A stretch of DNA of 64,000 nt from Carboxydocella thermautotrophica. GTDB taxonomy: Bacteria; Bacillota; GCA-003054495; Carboxydocellales; Carboxydocellaceae. The DNA lies in the NCBI GenBank assembly GCA_003054495.1, contig CP028514.1:298501-362500 (forward strand), read 5' to 3'. Shown here piece by piece: positions 56,543 to 64,000 of this stretch. Under the pieces are notes generated by a model. The model was not told the DNA's origin. It searched no databases and worked only from the letters and a program-made list of their open reading frames with translations. A program made the translations under genes and the position numbers. Every line of letters begins with the position of its first letter. Position 1 is the first letter of the stretch.

Positions 56543-57553
56543 ATGCCAGTAACGATCAAAGATGTTGCCAGAGAGGCGGGAGTATCGGTTTCTACCGTTT
56601 CCCGGGTACTAAATAACAGCAAACCGGTAAGTTCGGAAATCCGGGCCCGGGTTCTGGCGGCAGTAAATAAATTGAATTTTCAGCCCAACTCCCTGGCCCG
56701 CAGTCTGGTTCTGAAAAAAACCAGGCTGATCGGGGTTTTGGTCCCGGATATTGCTAACCCCTTTTTCCCGGTGGCTATCGCCGGGATTGAGGAAATTGCC
56801 AGTATGTATGGCTACAATATCCTGTTGTTCAACACTTTCGGGCAGATTGAGAAAGAATTGCAATATCTCAATATTTTAAAGGAAAAACAGGTAGATGGTA
56901 TCATCAAAATGAGTACACAGGTTACAGAAAAACACGAGGAATATTTTGCATGCACTTCTATTCCTATGGTAGTTACCAGCAATTGTACCGAACGGGAAGA
57001 TGTGCCCTGTGTAGTAATCGATGATGTGAGAGCTGCCTATGATGCTACCTCCTATCTGATTTCCCTGGGACATAAGCGAATCGGCATGATTAGCGGCCCT
57101 CTGGATGACAGTGCCGGACGGGATCGTTTTTTGGGCTATCAGCAGGCAATGCTGGAACACAAACTTAATATTGACTTCAACTTGCTCAAACAGGGGAACT
57201 TCAAGGTGGAGAGCGGCAAAAAGGCAATGGAAGAAATTTTGCGGACAGTAGCCAGAGAGGAGTTGCCAACCGCCATTTTTGCTGCCAATGATGAAATGGC
57301 GATAGGTGCTATCGGAGTGCTACTGGATAATGGGCTAGGAGTGCCGGAAGATATTTCGGTGATGGGTTTTGATGATATTTTTATTGCCCCTGTATTCCGA
57401 CCGGCTTTGACCACAGTGAAGCAGCCTATATATGATATCGGGGCGGTAGCCGCCAGAAAACTGGTAAAGCTAATTGAAGGAGAAAAATTAAGTGAAACAA
57501 AGACAGTCTTGCCCTATCACATAATAGAACGTAATTCTTGCCGTAGAATATAA
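56543..57553 (+). CDS. LacI-family transcriptional regulator
   Basis: 336 residues: N-terminal LacI helix-turn-helix (VTIKDVAREAGVSVSTVSRVLNN) and a periplasmic-binding-type sugar domain. It probably represses itself and the following sugar operon, because similar palindromes sit in its own promoter and upstream of the binding-protein gene. The inducer is likely an alpha-glucoside, inferred from context. Confidence 0.92.
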   Translation: MPVTIKDVAREAGVSVSTVSRVLNNSKPVSSEIRARVLAAVNKLNFQPNSLARSLVLKKTRLIGVLVPDIANPFFPVAIAGIEEIASMYGYNILLFNTFGQIEKELQYLNILKEKQVDGIIKMSTQVTEKHEEYFACTSIPMVVTSNCTEREDVPCVVIDDVRAAYDATSYLISLGHKRIGMISGPLDDSAGRDRFLGYQQAMLEHKLNIDFNLLKQGNFKVESGKKAMEEILRTVAREELPTAIFAANDEMAIGAIGVLLDNGLGVPEDISVMGFDDIFIAPVFRPALTTVKQPIYDIGAVAARKLVKLIEGEKLSETKTVLPYHIIERNSCRRI

Positions 57554-57569
57554 ATTTTTTTAAGGTGTA

Positions 57570-57583
57570 GGAAAACGGTTTCC
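57570..57583 (+). promoter_or_regulatory. LacI-type operator before the sugar operon
   Basis: GGAAAACGGTTTCC, a near-perfect palindrome matching the site at 56502-56513, 81 bp upstream of the solute-binding protein gene. No clean promoter was found beside it. Confidence 0.7.
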
Positions 57584-57663
57584 TAATTAGGGGGTGAGAT
57601 GGCAAATAAAAAGGTGATGTTTAGTTTCATTTAAAAATCAATTTAGATGGAGGAGGAGCAGAA

Positions 57664-58974
57664 ATGTCGAAGTGGAGAAAGGTAACCAGTATCGCCCTTG
57701 CCGCTGTCATGGCTTTTTCTCTCACTGCCTGCGGTACAGGCAAGCAAGCAGCAGAAGCACCCAAAACTGAGAACAAGCAAGCTACTGAACAACCGGCAGA
57801 AAAGGTAAAACTCATTTACGCTCGGGGTAAAGATGTCACCGGTGCTACCGAAAAAATTGTCGAGGCCTTCGAAAAGAAATACCCCAACATTGATGTGGAA
57901 TTCCGGGAAATGCCGGCTGATACCGGGCAAAGCCATGACCAGTATGTAACCATGTTCAGTGCCAAATCTTCTGAAATCGATGTTTTTGACCTGGACGTAA
58001 TTTGGCCTGCTGAATTCGCTCAAGCTGGCTATCTCTTGCCCCTGGATCGGTTTATTGAAAAAGATCAGATTGATATGAGTAAGTACATCAAAGGTGCTGT
58101 CGAAGCCGGTAACTACAATGGTCAGCAGTGGACCATGCCCAAGTTTATTGATACCGGTTTGCTCTACTACCGGAAAGATATCGTGAAGCAGCCGCCCAAA
58201 ACCTGGGATGAGCTGATCGCTCAAGCTCGTCAGTACAAAGGGAAAGGCGGAACTCAGTTTGGCTACCTGATGCAAGCCAAGCAATATGAAGGTCTGGTCT
58301 GTAATTTTGTAGAGTTCAATGCTGCTTATGGTGGTAAGATTCTGGACGAAAATGGCAATGTAGTCATCAATAACCCCAATAGCATCAAAGCCTTAAAGAA
58401 AATGATGGAAATCGTCAAGTCTGACATTGTGCCCAGGAATATCACTACCTTTACCGAACTGGAATCTCACACTGCCTTCATTGAAGGACAGGCACCTTTC
58501 ATCCGCAACTGGCCCTATATGTATGCCCTGGCCCAGGACAAAACCCAGTCCAAAGTTGTAGACAAAGTGGCTATCGCTCCGCTGCCGGCAGGGGATGCTG
58601 GTTCTGCTGCTACCCTGGGTGGCTGGATGACCGGTATTAACAAGTACACCAAACATCCCAAGGAAGCCTGGGAGTTTGTTAAGTTCATGACTGGTCCGGA
58701 AGGCCAGAAGATCACTGCTATCTATGGCGGTTCTGCTCCTACTCTGTTGCCTGTTTATGATGATCCGGAAGTGCAAAAAGCCAGCCCGCTCTTCGCCAAT
58801 AAAGACTTCATTAATGGTGTAAGTGCAGCTGTGCCGCGTCCTAGTTCCCCCATCTATCCCAAGATTTCTGAAATCATCCAGATCGAAGTCTCCAAGGCTC
58901 TGGCCGGTCAGCAAACTGCTGAGCAGGCAGTTCAGAACATGGAGAAGAAAATGAAAGAGGCCATTGGCAAATAA
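57664..58974 (+). CDS. Extracellular sugar-binding lipoprotein (ABC importer, MalE-like)
   Basis: 436 residues with a lipoprotein signal ending LTAC (Cys near residue 23) and a family 1 solute-binding fold (ARGKDVTGATEKIVEAFEKKYPNI, later GGWMTGINKYTKHPKEAWEF). It captures an oligosaccharide and delivers it to the two permeases encoded next. AGGAGGAG precedes the ATG. A terminator directly after it should keep its expression above that of the permeases. Confidence 0.92.
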   Translation: MSKWRKVTSIALAAVMAFSLTACGTGKQAAEAPKTENKQATEQPAEKVKLIYARGKDVTGATEKIVEAFEKKYPNIDVEFREMPADTGQSHDQYVTMFSAKSSEIDVFDLDVIWPAEFAQAGYLLPLDRFIEKDQIDMSKYIKGAVEAGNYNGQQWTMPKFIDTGLLYYRKDIVKQPPKTWDELIAQARQYKGKGGTQFGYLMQAKQYEGLVCNFVEFNAAYGGKILDENGNVVINNPNSIKALKKMMEIVKSDIVPRNITTFTELESHTAFIEGQAPFIRNWPYMYALAQDKTQSKVVDKVAIAPLPAGDAGSAATLGGWMTGINKYTKHPKEAWEFVKFMTGPEGQKITAIYGGSAPTLLPVYDDPEVQKASPLFANKDFINGVSAAVPRPSSPIYPKISEIIQIEVSKALAGQQTAEQAVQNMEKKMKEAIGK

Positions 58975-58978
58975 AATA

Positions 58979-59044
58979 CCATGAAAGCGCTGTTGAGGGA
59001 GGGATTTCCTCCTCCCTCAACAGCGGGTTTTCATGGTTTTTTTT
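58979..59044 (+). terminator. Strong hairpin between binding protein and permease genes
   Basis: A stem of about 25 bp with few mismatches (CCATGAAA...TTTCATGG outer, CTGTTGAGGGAGG...CCTCCCTCAACAG inner), then eight T residues. Partial read-through would set the usual excess of binding protein over permeases. Confidence 0.92.
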
Positions 59045-59086
59045 CTCACCTGAAAGGTTGTAAAAAACAGGAAGTTGGTGAATGCG

Positions 59087-60397
59087 ATGAAACCGGGTAA
59101 AGGCAAAGGCTTATCGGAAAAACAGATAGGTTATCTGATGGTATTGCCTGCACTCCTGATGATTACGGTTATTGCCATCTGGCCAGTGCTGCGTTCTTTC
59201 TGGCTGAGTATGTTTGATATTCGCCTCAATGACCCGGCCCGGACGGCTGTACATCTCAATTACGGGCTGGATATGGAAAGATATGTGGAAACCATGCCGG
59301 CTCTAATCCGGGTGTTAAATAAAAAGAGCGCAGAGGCAGCCGGAGAGGCTCTAACTGCCCTGACGGATTTGAAAACAGCAGCGGAAAATTTGCAAAAGGA
59401 ATTGAACCGGGATCCAGAAATTGCTAAAAGATATGAAGAGATTGACAAACTGCTCTATGATTTTCAGCCTGTGCCTGAACAGTTAAAATATCTGGAAGTA
59501 AAAAAAGAACAAGCAATCTTGATTAAAACCCAGCTGGCCAGTATGCAGGAAAAAATTGATGCCTTAAGCAAAGCTAAAACCATCGAAAAACCCGAGGAAA
59601 TCCTCGGTCCACTGCAGGGATTGCGGGCAGCTATGATTGAACCAAACTATCTCGGTCTAACCTACTACAAAACCTTTTTCAAGGAGCCCCGGCTCTGGGC
59701 AGCTCTATTTAATACCTTTTTCTTTACGGTTGTTTCAGTATTTATTGAACTGGTGCTGGGCCTGTGGATTGCCCTGCTGATCAATAAACAGTTTAAAGGC
59801 CGCGGACTGGTCAGGGCAGCAGTGCTGATTCCCTGGGCCATTCCCACAGTAATCTCGGCCTTAATGTGGAAATTTATGTACGATGGACAGAACGGAATCG
59901 TAGCCAGGTTTTTTGAAACCATTGGCCTGGTTAATGATATGAGTGTGTTGTTAACCACCAAATGGGGGGCTATGTTCTCGGTTATCTTTGCTGATGTGTG
60001 GAAAACTACGCCCTTTATGGCGTTACTCTTATTTGCCGGTTTGCAGACCATTCCTGACTCTCTCTATGAATCAGCGGAGGTAGAGGGGGCCAGCAAAACC
60101 CAGCAATTTTTCTACATTACTTTGCCTATGCTGAAATCCACCATTCTGGTAGCGCTCCTGTTCCGGACCCTGGATGCGTTCCGGGTCTTTGACCTGATTT
60201 ATGTACTAACCGGCGGTGGCCCGGCTAACTCTACCGAAACCATTTCCATCTATGCTTACAAAACCATGTTTGCGCAGATGAATTTCGGGGCTGGTTCTGC
60301 TCTCTCGGTCATAGTCTTCCTGTGTATAGCTATTATCAGTTTGATTTTCATCAAAGTTCTCGGCGCTGACCTGATCGGCGATAATCGAGGCAGGTAG
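59087..60397 (+). CDS. ABC sugar permease (MalF-like) with long extracytoplasmic insert
   Basis: 436 residues if the ATG at 59087 is used; upstream TTG and GTG codons (59075, 59078) are possible since no start has a well-placed ribosome-binding site. After membrane helix 1 (about 14-38) comes an insert of about 130 residues, charged and helical, before the usual PNYLGLTYYKTFF and the five remaining helices. The EAA loop (ESAEVEGASKTQQFFYITLP) that contacts the ATPase is intact. The insert is unusual for this family. Confidence 0.88.
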   Translation: MKPGKGKGLSEKQIGYLMVLPALLMITVIAIWPVLRSFWLSMFDIRLNDPARTAVHLNYGLDMERYVETMPALIRVLNKKSAEAAGEALTALTDLKTAAENLQKELNRDPEIAKRYEEIDKLLYDFQPVPEQLKYLEVKKEQAILIKTQLASMQEKIDALSKAKTIEKPEEILGPLQGLRAAMIEPNYLGLTYYKTFFKEPRLWAALFNTFFFTVVSVFIELVLGLWIALLINKQFKGRGLVRAAVLIPWAIPTVISALMWKFMYDGQNGIVARFFETIGLVNDMSVLLTTKWGAMFSVIFADVWKTTPFMALLLFAGLQTIPDSLYESAEVEGASKTQQFFYITLPMLKSTILVALLFRTLDAFRVFDLIYVLTGGGPANSTETISIYAYKTMFAQMNFGAGSALSVIVFLCIAIISLIFIKVLGADLIGDNRGR

Positions 60398-60410
60398 GGG
60401 GTGGCAGCAA

Positions 60411-61241
60411 ATGATTCAGAAAAAGGCAGGGCCGTTGTTTTATCTCTTTCTGGTGGGTTTCCTGTTTGTAATTATGTTTCCCTTTTTCTGGCAGTTAGTC
60501 GCTTCCATCAAACCGCCCGGTGAACTGTTTGGAGACAGGGCATTTAATGTACTGATTGAGAATCCCACCATTGAAAACTATATCCGGGTCTTCAGTGCTC
60601 GACCCTTTGGCAGATATCTCTGGAACAGTTTCGTAGTAGCTTCCACTACCACTCTGGTCAGTATTGTTATCGCCTCAATTGCTGCCTATGCTATTGCCTG
60701 GGTAAAATTCAGCGGCAAAGCCATCGTACTGGGGATAGTGCTGGCGGTATCCATGTTCCCTCAAATCGCTACCATCTCTCCCATCTTTCTGTTTTTACAG
60801 TCGGTGGGACTAACCAATAGCTATCTGGGGCTGATTTTGCCCTATACTACTTTTGCTCTGCCGCTGGCTATCTGGAACCTGACTGCTTTCTTCCGTAAAA
60901 TTCCCTACGACCTGGCTGAGGCAGCCAAAGTGGATGGAGCCAGTATCTTGCAGACTCTAACCAGAGTCTTTTTCCCGCTGGCCTTGCCCGGGATTTTTAC
61001 TACAGCGATCCTGGTCTTTATTGCAGCCTGGAATGAATTTCTCTTTGCCCTGACTATCAACACTGAAGAGGCAATGAAAACGGTACCGGTAGGGATTGCC
61101 ATGTTCCAGGGGCAGTATACCATGCCCTGGGGTGAGATTGCGGCAGCTTCCATTGTGGTTACCGTCCCGCTGGTAATCATGGTATTGATCTTCCAGAAAC
61201 GGATTGTATCAGGCTTAACCGCAGGAGCAGTTAAAGAATGA
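60411..61241 (+). CDS. ABC sugar permease (MalG-like)
   Basis: 276 residues, six membrane helices, with the EAA loop DLAEAAKVDGASILQTLTRV. It pairs with the preceding permease to form the channel of the importer. GGGGGTGG precedes the ATG. Confidence 0.93.
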   Translation: MIQKKAGPLFYLFLVGFLFVIMFPFFWQLVASIKPPGELFGDRAFNVLIENPTIENYIRVFSARPFGRYLWNSFVVASTTTLVSIVIASIAAYAIAWVKFSGKAIVLGIVLAVSMFPQIATISPIFLFLQSVGLTNSYLGLILPYTTFALPLAIWNLTAFFRKIPYDLAEAAKVDGASILQTLTRVFFPLALPGIFTTAILVFIAAWNEFLFALTINTEEAMKTVPVGIAMFQGQYTMPWGEIAAASIVVTVPLVIMVLIFQKRIVSGLTAGAVKE

Positions 61242-61257
61242 TGGGAGGAGAGGACGG

Positions 61258-62964
61258 ATGAAAAAAGCCTGGTGGAAAGAAGCGGTTGTATATCAGATTT
61301 ATCCCCGCAGTTTTATGGACAGCAATGGGGATGGCATCGGGGATTTGCGGGGAATTATCTCCAAACTGGATTATCTGCAGGAGCTGGGGGTGAATGTAAT
61401 CTGGCTCTGCCCGGTTTATAAATCCCCCAATGATGATAATGGCTATGATATCAGTGATTATCGGAATATCATGACGGAATTCGGCACCCTGGCCGACTGG
61501 GAGGAACTGCTGGCCGAGGTCCATAAGCGGGGGATGAAACTGATCATGGACCTGGTGGTAAACCACACCTCGGATGAACATCCCTGGTTTATCGAATCCC
61601 GCAAGTCCAGGGATAATCCCTACCGGGATTACTACATCTGGCGGCCAGGCAAGGATGGCCGGGAACCCAACAACTGGCGTTCCTTTTTCAGCGGCTCGGC
61701 CTGGGAGTATGATGAAACAACGGGGGAATATTATCTCCACCTCTTCTCCAGAAAGCAGCCGGATTTAAACTGGGAAAATCCCCGTTTGCGGGCAGAAATC
61801 TATGAGATGATGAAATGGTGGCTGGACAAGGGGATTGACGGGTTCCGCATGGATGTGATCAATGCCATCTCCAAGGTTCCGGGTTTGCCAGATGCACCCA
61901 AACGCAGTGATGACCCCTACCAGTGGGGAACAGAGTATTTCATTAACGGGCCCCGTATTCATGAGTTCCTGCAGGAAATGAAACGGGAAGTGCTGGACCA
62001 CTATGATATCATGACCGTGGGGGAAACACCCTTTGTCACTCCCGAAGATGCCATCAAATACACTCATGAGGAAAGCGGGACTCTGAATATGGTTTTCCAG
62101 TTCCAGCACATGGATGTGGATATGGCACCCAATAGCACTAAAGGGAAGTGGGAGCTCTATCCCTGGAAATTGACGGACTTGAAAAAAATCATCACCACCT
62201 GGCAAAAAGAGCTGGAAGGCAAAGGCTGGAACAGTATCTATCTGGAAAACCATGACCAGCCCCGTTCTGTCTCCCGCTTCGCTGATGATGGGGAGTATCG
62301 GGTGCCATCTGCCAAAATGCTGGCCACTTTCCTGCTCACTTTGCAGGGTACACCCTACATTTATCAGGGTCAGGAAATCGGCATGACCAATGTCAAATTC
62401 GATTCCATTGAAGACTACCGGGATATTGAAACCCTGAATATGTACCGGGAGGAACTGGCGAAAGGAAGTAAGCCGGAGGAAATTCTGCCCTTGATTCATG
62501 CCAAGGGCCGGGATAATGCCCGTACCCCCATGCAGTGGGATGCCAGTGAAAATGCGGGCTTTACCGGTGGTCAGCCCTGGATCAAAGTCAACCCCAACTA
62601 CCGGGAAATCAATGTGGCCCAGGCCTTAATGGACCCCGATTCCGTATTTCACTATTACAAGCGCTTGATTCGCCTGCGCAAGGAAATGCCGGTTTTCGTA
62701 TATGGTACCTATGACTTGCTGCTGCCTGAAGATGAACAAATCTATGCTTATACCAGAACCATGGGAGAAGAAAAACTGCTGGTGGTGCTGAACTTCTCCG
62801 CGGCTACCCCTCTTTTCACCATGCCGACAGAACTGGAGCGGTTTAGCCAGCGGCAATTGCTGATTGCCAGCTACCCGGTAAGCGATGAGGAAAGCAGGGA
62901 ATTCCGGCTCCGTCCGTATGAAGCCAGGGTTTACTGGTTCAGTTATGGCACAGACAGGAGGTAA
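61258..62964 (+). CDS. GH13 alpha-glucosidase, oligo-1,6-glucosidase type
   Basis: 568 residues, cytoplasmic (no signal peptide), normal length for the MalL/TreC group. Catalytic residues are in GFRMDVIN (nucleophile Asp), MTVGETPFV (acid Glu) and ENHDQPR (Asp). The QPDLNW motif is that of the oligo-1,6-glucosidase subfamily, and Val after the nucleophile points to alpha-1,6 rather than maltase specificity. It should hydrolyse sugars brought in by the importer. Its stop codon precedes the ATPase gene by 5 bp. Confidence 0.9.
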   Translation: MKKAWWKEAVVYQIYPRSFMDSNGDGIGDLRGIISKLDYLQELGVNVIWLCPVYKSPNDDNGYDISDYRNIMTEFGTLADWEELLAEVHKRGMKLIMDLVVNHTSDEHPWFIESRKSRDNPYRDYYIWRPGKDGREPNNWRSFFSGSAWEYDETTGEYYLHLFSRKQPDLNWENPRLRAEIYEMMKWWLDKGIDGFRMDVINAISKVPGLPDAPKRSDDPYQWGTEYFINGPRIHEFLQEMKREVLDHYDIMTVGETPFVTPEDAIKYTHEESGTLNMVFQFQHMDVDMAPNSTKGKWELYPWKLTDLKKIITTWQKELEGKGWNSIYLENHDQPRSVSRFADDGEYRVPSAKMLATFLLTLQGTPYIYQGQEIGMTNVKFDSIEDYRDIETLNMYREELAKGSKPEEILPLIHAKGRDNARTPMQWDASENAGFTGGQPWIKVNPNYREINVAQALMDPDSVFHYYKRLIRLRKEMPVFVYGTYDLLLPEDEQIYAYTRTMGEEKLLVVLNFSAATPLFTMPTELERFSQRQLLIASYPVSDEESREFRLRPYEARVYWFSYGTDRR

Positions 62965-62969
62965 TGGCG

Positions 62970-64000
62970 ATGGCCAAAGTCCGATTTGAACATATCTACA
63001 AGCGCTATGGCCAGCAAACCATTGTTAAGGATTTCAATCTCGAAATCAAGGATAAGGAATTTCTGGTGTTTGTCGGTCCTTCCGGTTGTGGTAAATCCAC
63101 TACCCTGCGCATGGTGGCCGGTCTGGAGGAAATTTCCGAAGGCAATCTATATATTGACGACCGGCTGGTCAATCATTTGCCACCGAAAGAACGGGATGTG
63201 GCCATGGTATTTCAGAACTATGCCCTCTATCCCCATATGAATGTTTATGAGAACATGGCTTTTGGATTGAAATTGCGGAATGTACCCAAAGAGGAAATCG
63301 ACCGCCGGGTGCGAGAGGCAGCCCGCATTTTGCAGATCGAACATTTGCTGGACCGCAAGCCCAAAGCCCTCTCCGGCGGACAGAGACAGCGGGTAGCTAT
63401 GGGACGGGCCATTGTGCGGGAACCCAAAGTCTTCCTGATGGATGAGCCCCTTTCCAACCTGGATGCCAAACTGCGGGTGCAGATGCGGACGGAAATCATC
63501 AAACTGCACCGGCGGCTGGAGTCCACTATCATTTATGTTACCCATGACCAGACGGAAGCGATGACCATGGGTGACCGCATTGTGGTGATGAAGGATGGGG
63601 TGATCCAGCAGGTGGATACACCTTTAAATCTCTATCACCATCCCTGTAATAAATTTGTTGCCGGGTTTATCGGTTCTCCGGCCATGAATTTCCTGGAATG
63701 TACCGTTAAACTGGAAGGTGAGACGGTCTCCCTGAATTTCGGTAATTTCGAGCTGGCAGTGCCCCAGGGGAAAGGGGAAAAATTGCAGAAGTATATTAAT
63801 CAGCGGATAATTTTCGGGATCCGGCCCGAGGACATTCACGATGAGGCGGTGGTGCTGGAAGCATATCCCCACAGCCAGGTGGAAGCGGTCATTGATGTGG
63901 TAGAACTGATGGGGGCTGAAACTTATCTCTATCTTTCTGCCGGCACCCATAACTTTACCGCCCGCCTGGATGGTCGTTCCCAGTATCGGGCCGGGGAAAA
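62970..64000 (+). CDS. ABC sugar importer ATPase (MsmX/MalK-like), 3' partial
   Basis: 343 codons are visible before the window ends. Walker A GPSGCGKST, signature LSGGQRQRVAMGRA, Walker B VFLMDEPLSNLD, and the C-terminal regulatory TOBE-like domain begins after about residue 235. The ATG at 62970 has AGGAGG 8 bases upstream; an ATG at 62964 is too close. It energises the importer formed by the preceding permeases. Confidence 0.94.
   Translation, partial: MAKVRFEHIYKRYGQQTIVKDFNLEIKDKEFLVFVGPSGCGKSTTLRMVAGLEEISEGNLYIDDRLVNHLPPKERDVAMVFQNYALYPHMNVYENMAFGLKLRNVPKEEIDRRVREAARILQIEHLLDRKPKALSGGQRQRVAMGRAIVREPKVFLMDEPLSNLDAKLRVQMRTEIIKLHRRLESTIIYVTHDQTEAMTMGDRIVVMKDGVIQQVDTPLNLYHHPCNKFVAGFIGSPAMNFLECTVKLEGETVSLNFGNFELAVPQGKGEKLQKYINQRIIFGIRPEDIHDEAVVLEAYPHSQVEAVIDVVELMGAETYLYLSAGTHNFTARLDGRSQYRAGE

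Overview
The window reads as the origin-proximal chromosome of a spore-forming, probably anaerobic, low-GC Gram-positive bacterium of the class Clostridia (Peptococcaceae or relatives; genus not resolved from sequence alone). Reasons: a spo0F gene behind a sigma-H promoter, spoIID, ferredoxin-dependent indolepyruvate oxidoreductase genes, and a gene order that follows the Bacillus subtilis argS-to-spoIID region closely. That backbone runs DUF1934/ywiB-argS, rpoE-pyrG, spo0F, fba, fsa, glpX, rho, rpmE, prfA, prmC, tsaC, ywlE, rpiB, glyA, upp, mnaA, atp operon, ywmB, murA, spoIID. No rRNA, tRNA or CRISPR array was seen.

Layout: 0-3.2 kb holds a 5'-truncated GAF/GGDEF/HD-GYP protein, a small HMA metal-binding protein and a UbiB-like kinase. 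3.2-10.2 kb is an amino-acid catabolic cluster: Lrp/AsnC regulator, aminotransferase, sodium:solute symporter, arylacetate-CoA ligase, IorA and IorB. 10.2-19.3 kb is the argS, pyrG, sppA, spo0F, fba, fsa block, with several readable promoters and possible leader attenuators. 19.3-26.2 kb is an AT-rich island: a sensor kinase, a 550-bp structured gap, a sigma-54-type response regulator and a tiny lysine-rich secreted protein behind a -24/-12 promoter, followed by a group II intron fragment and two broken insertion sequences. 26.2-41.0 kb returns to housekeeping genes with two radical SAM genes among them. 41.1-48.3 kb is a complete F-type ATP synthase operon whose c subunit carries a sodium-type ion-binding pattern. 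48.4-51.3 kb is an efflux operon (membrane fusion protein, MFS pump, MarR regulator). 51.4-56.5 kb is ywmB-murA-spoIID, split by a 2.04-kb insertion flanked by a 54-bp perfect direct repeat. 56.5-64 kb is a LacI-controlled oligosaccharide uptake and hydrolysis operon cut by the window edge.

The least explained material is in the two AT-rich insertions (19.3-26.2 and 53.5-55.6 kb). They share a defective IS and an 80-bp repeat that contains a promoter-like pair on the minus strand, and each carries a small, basic secreted protein. The first insertion looks like a self-contained regulatory module: kinase, sigma-54 activator, sigma-54 promoter and secreted effector. It occupies the place where B. 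subtilis has its second murA.
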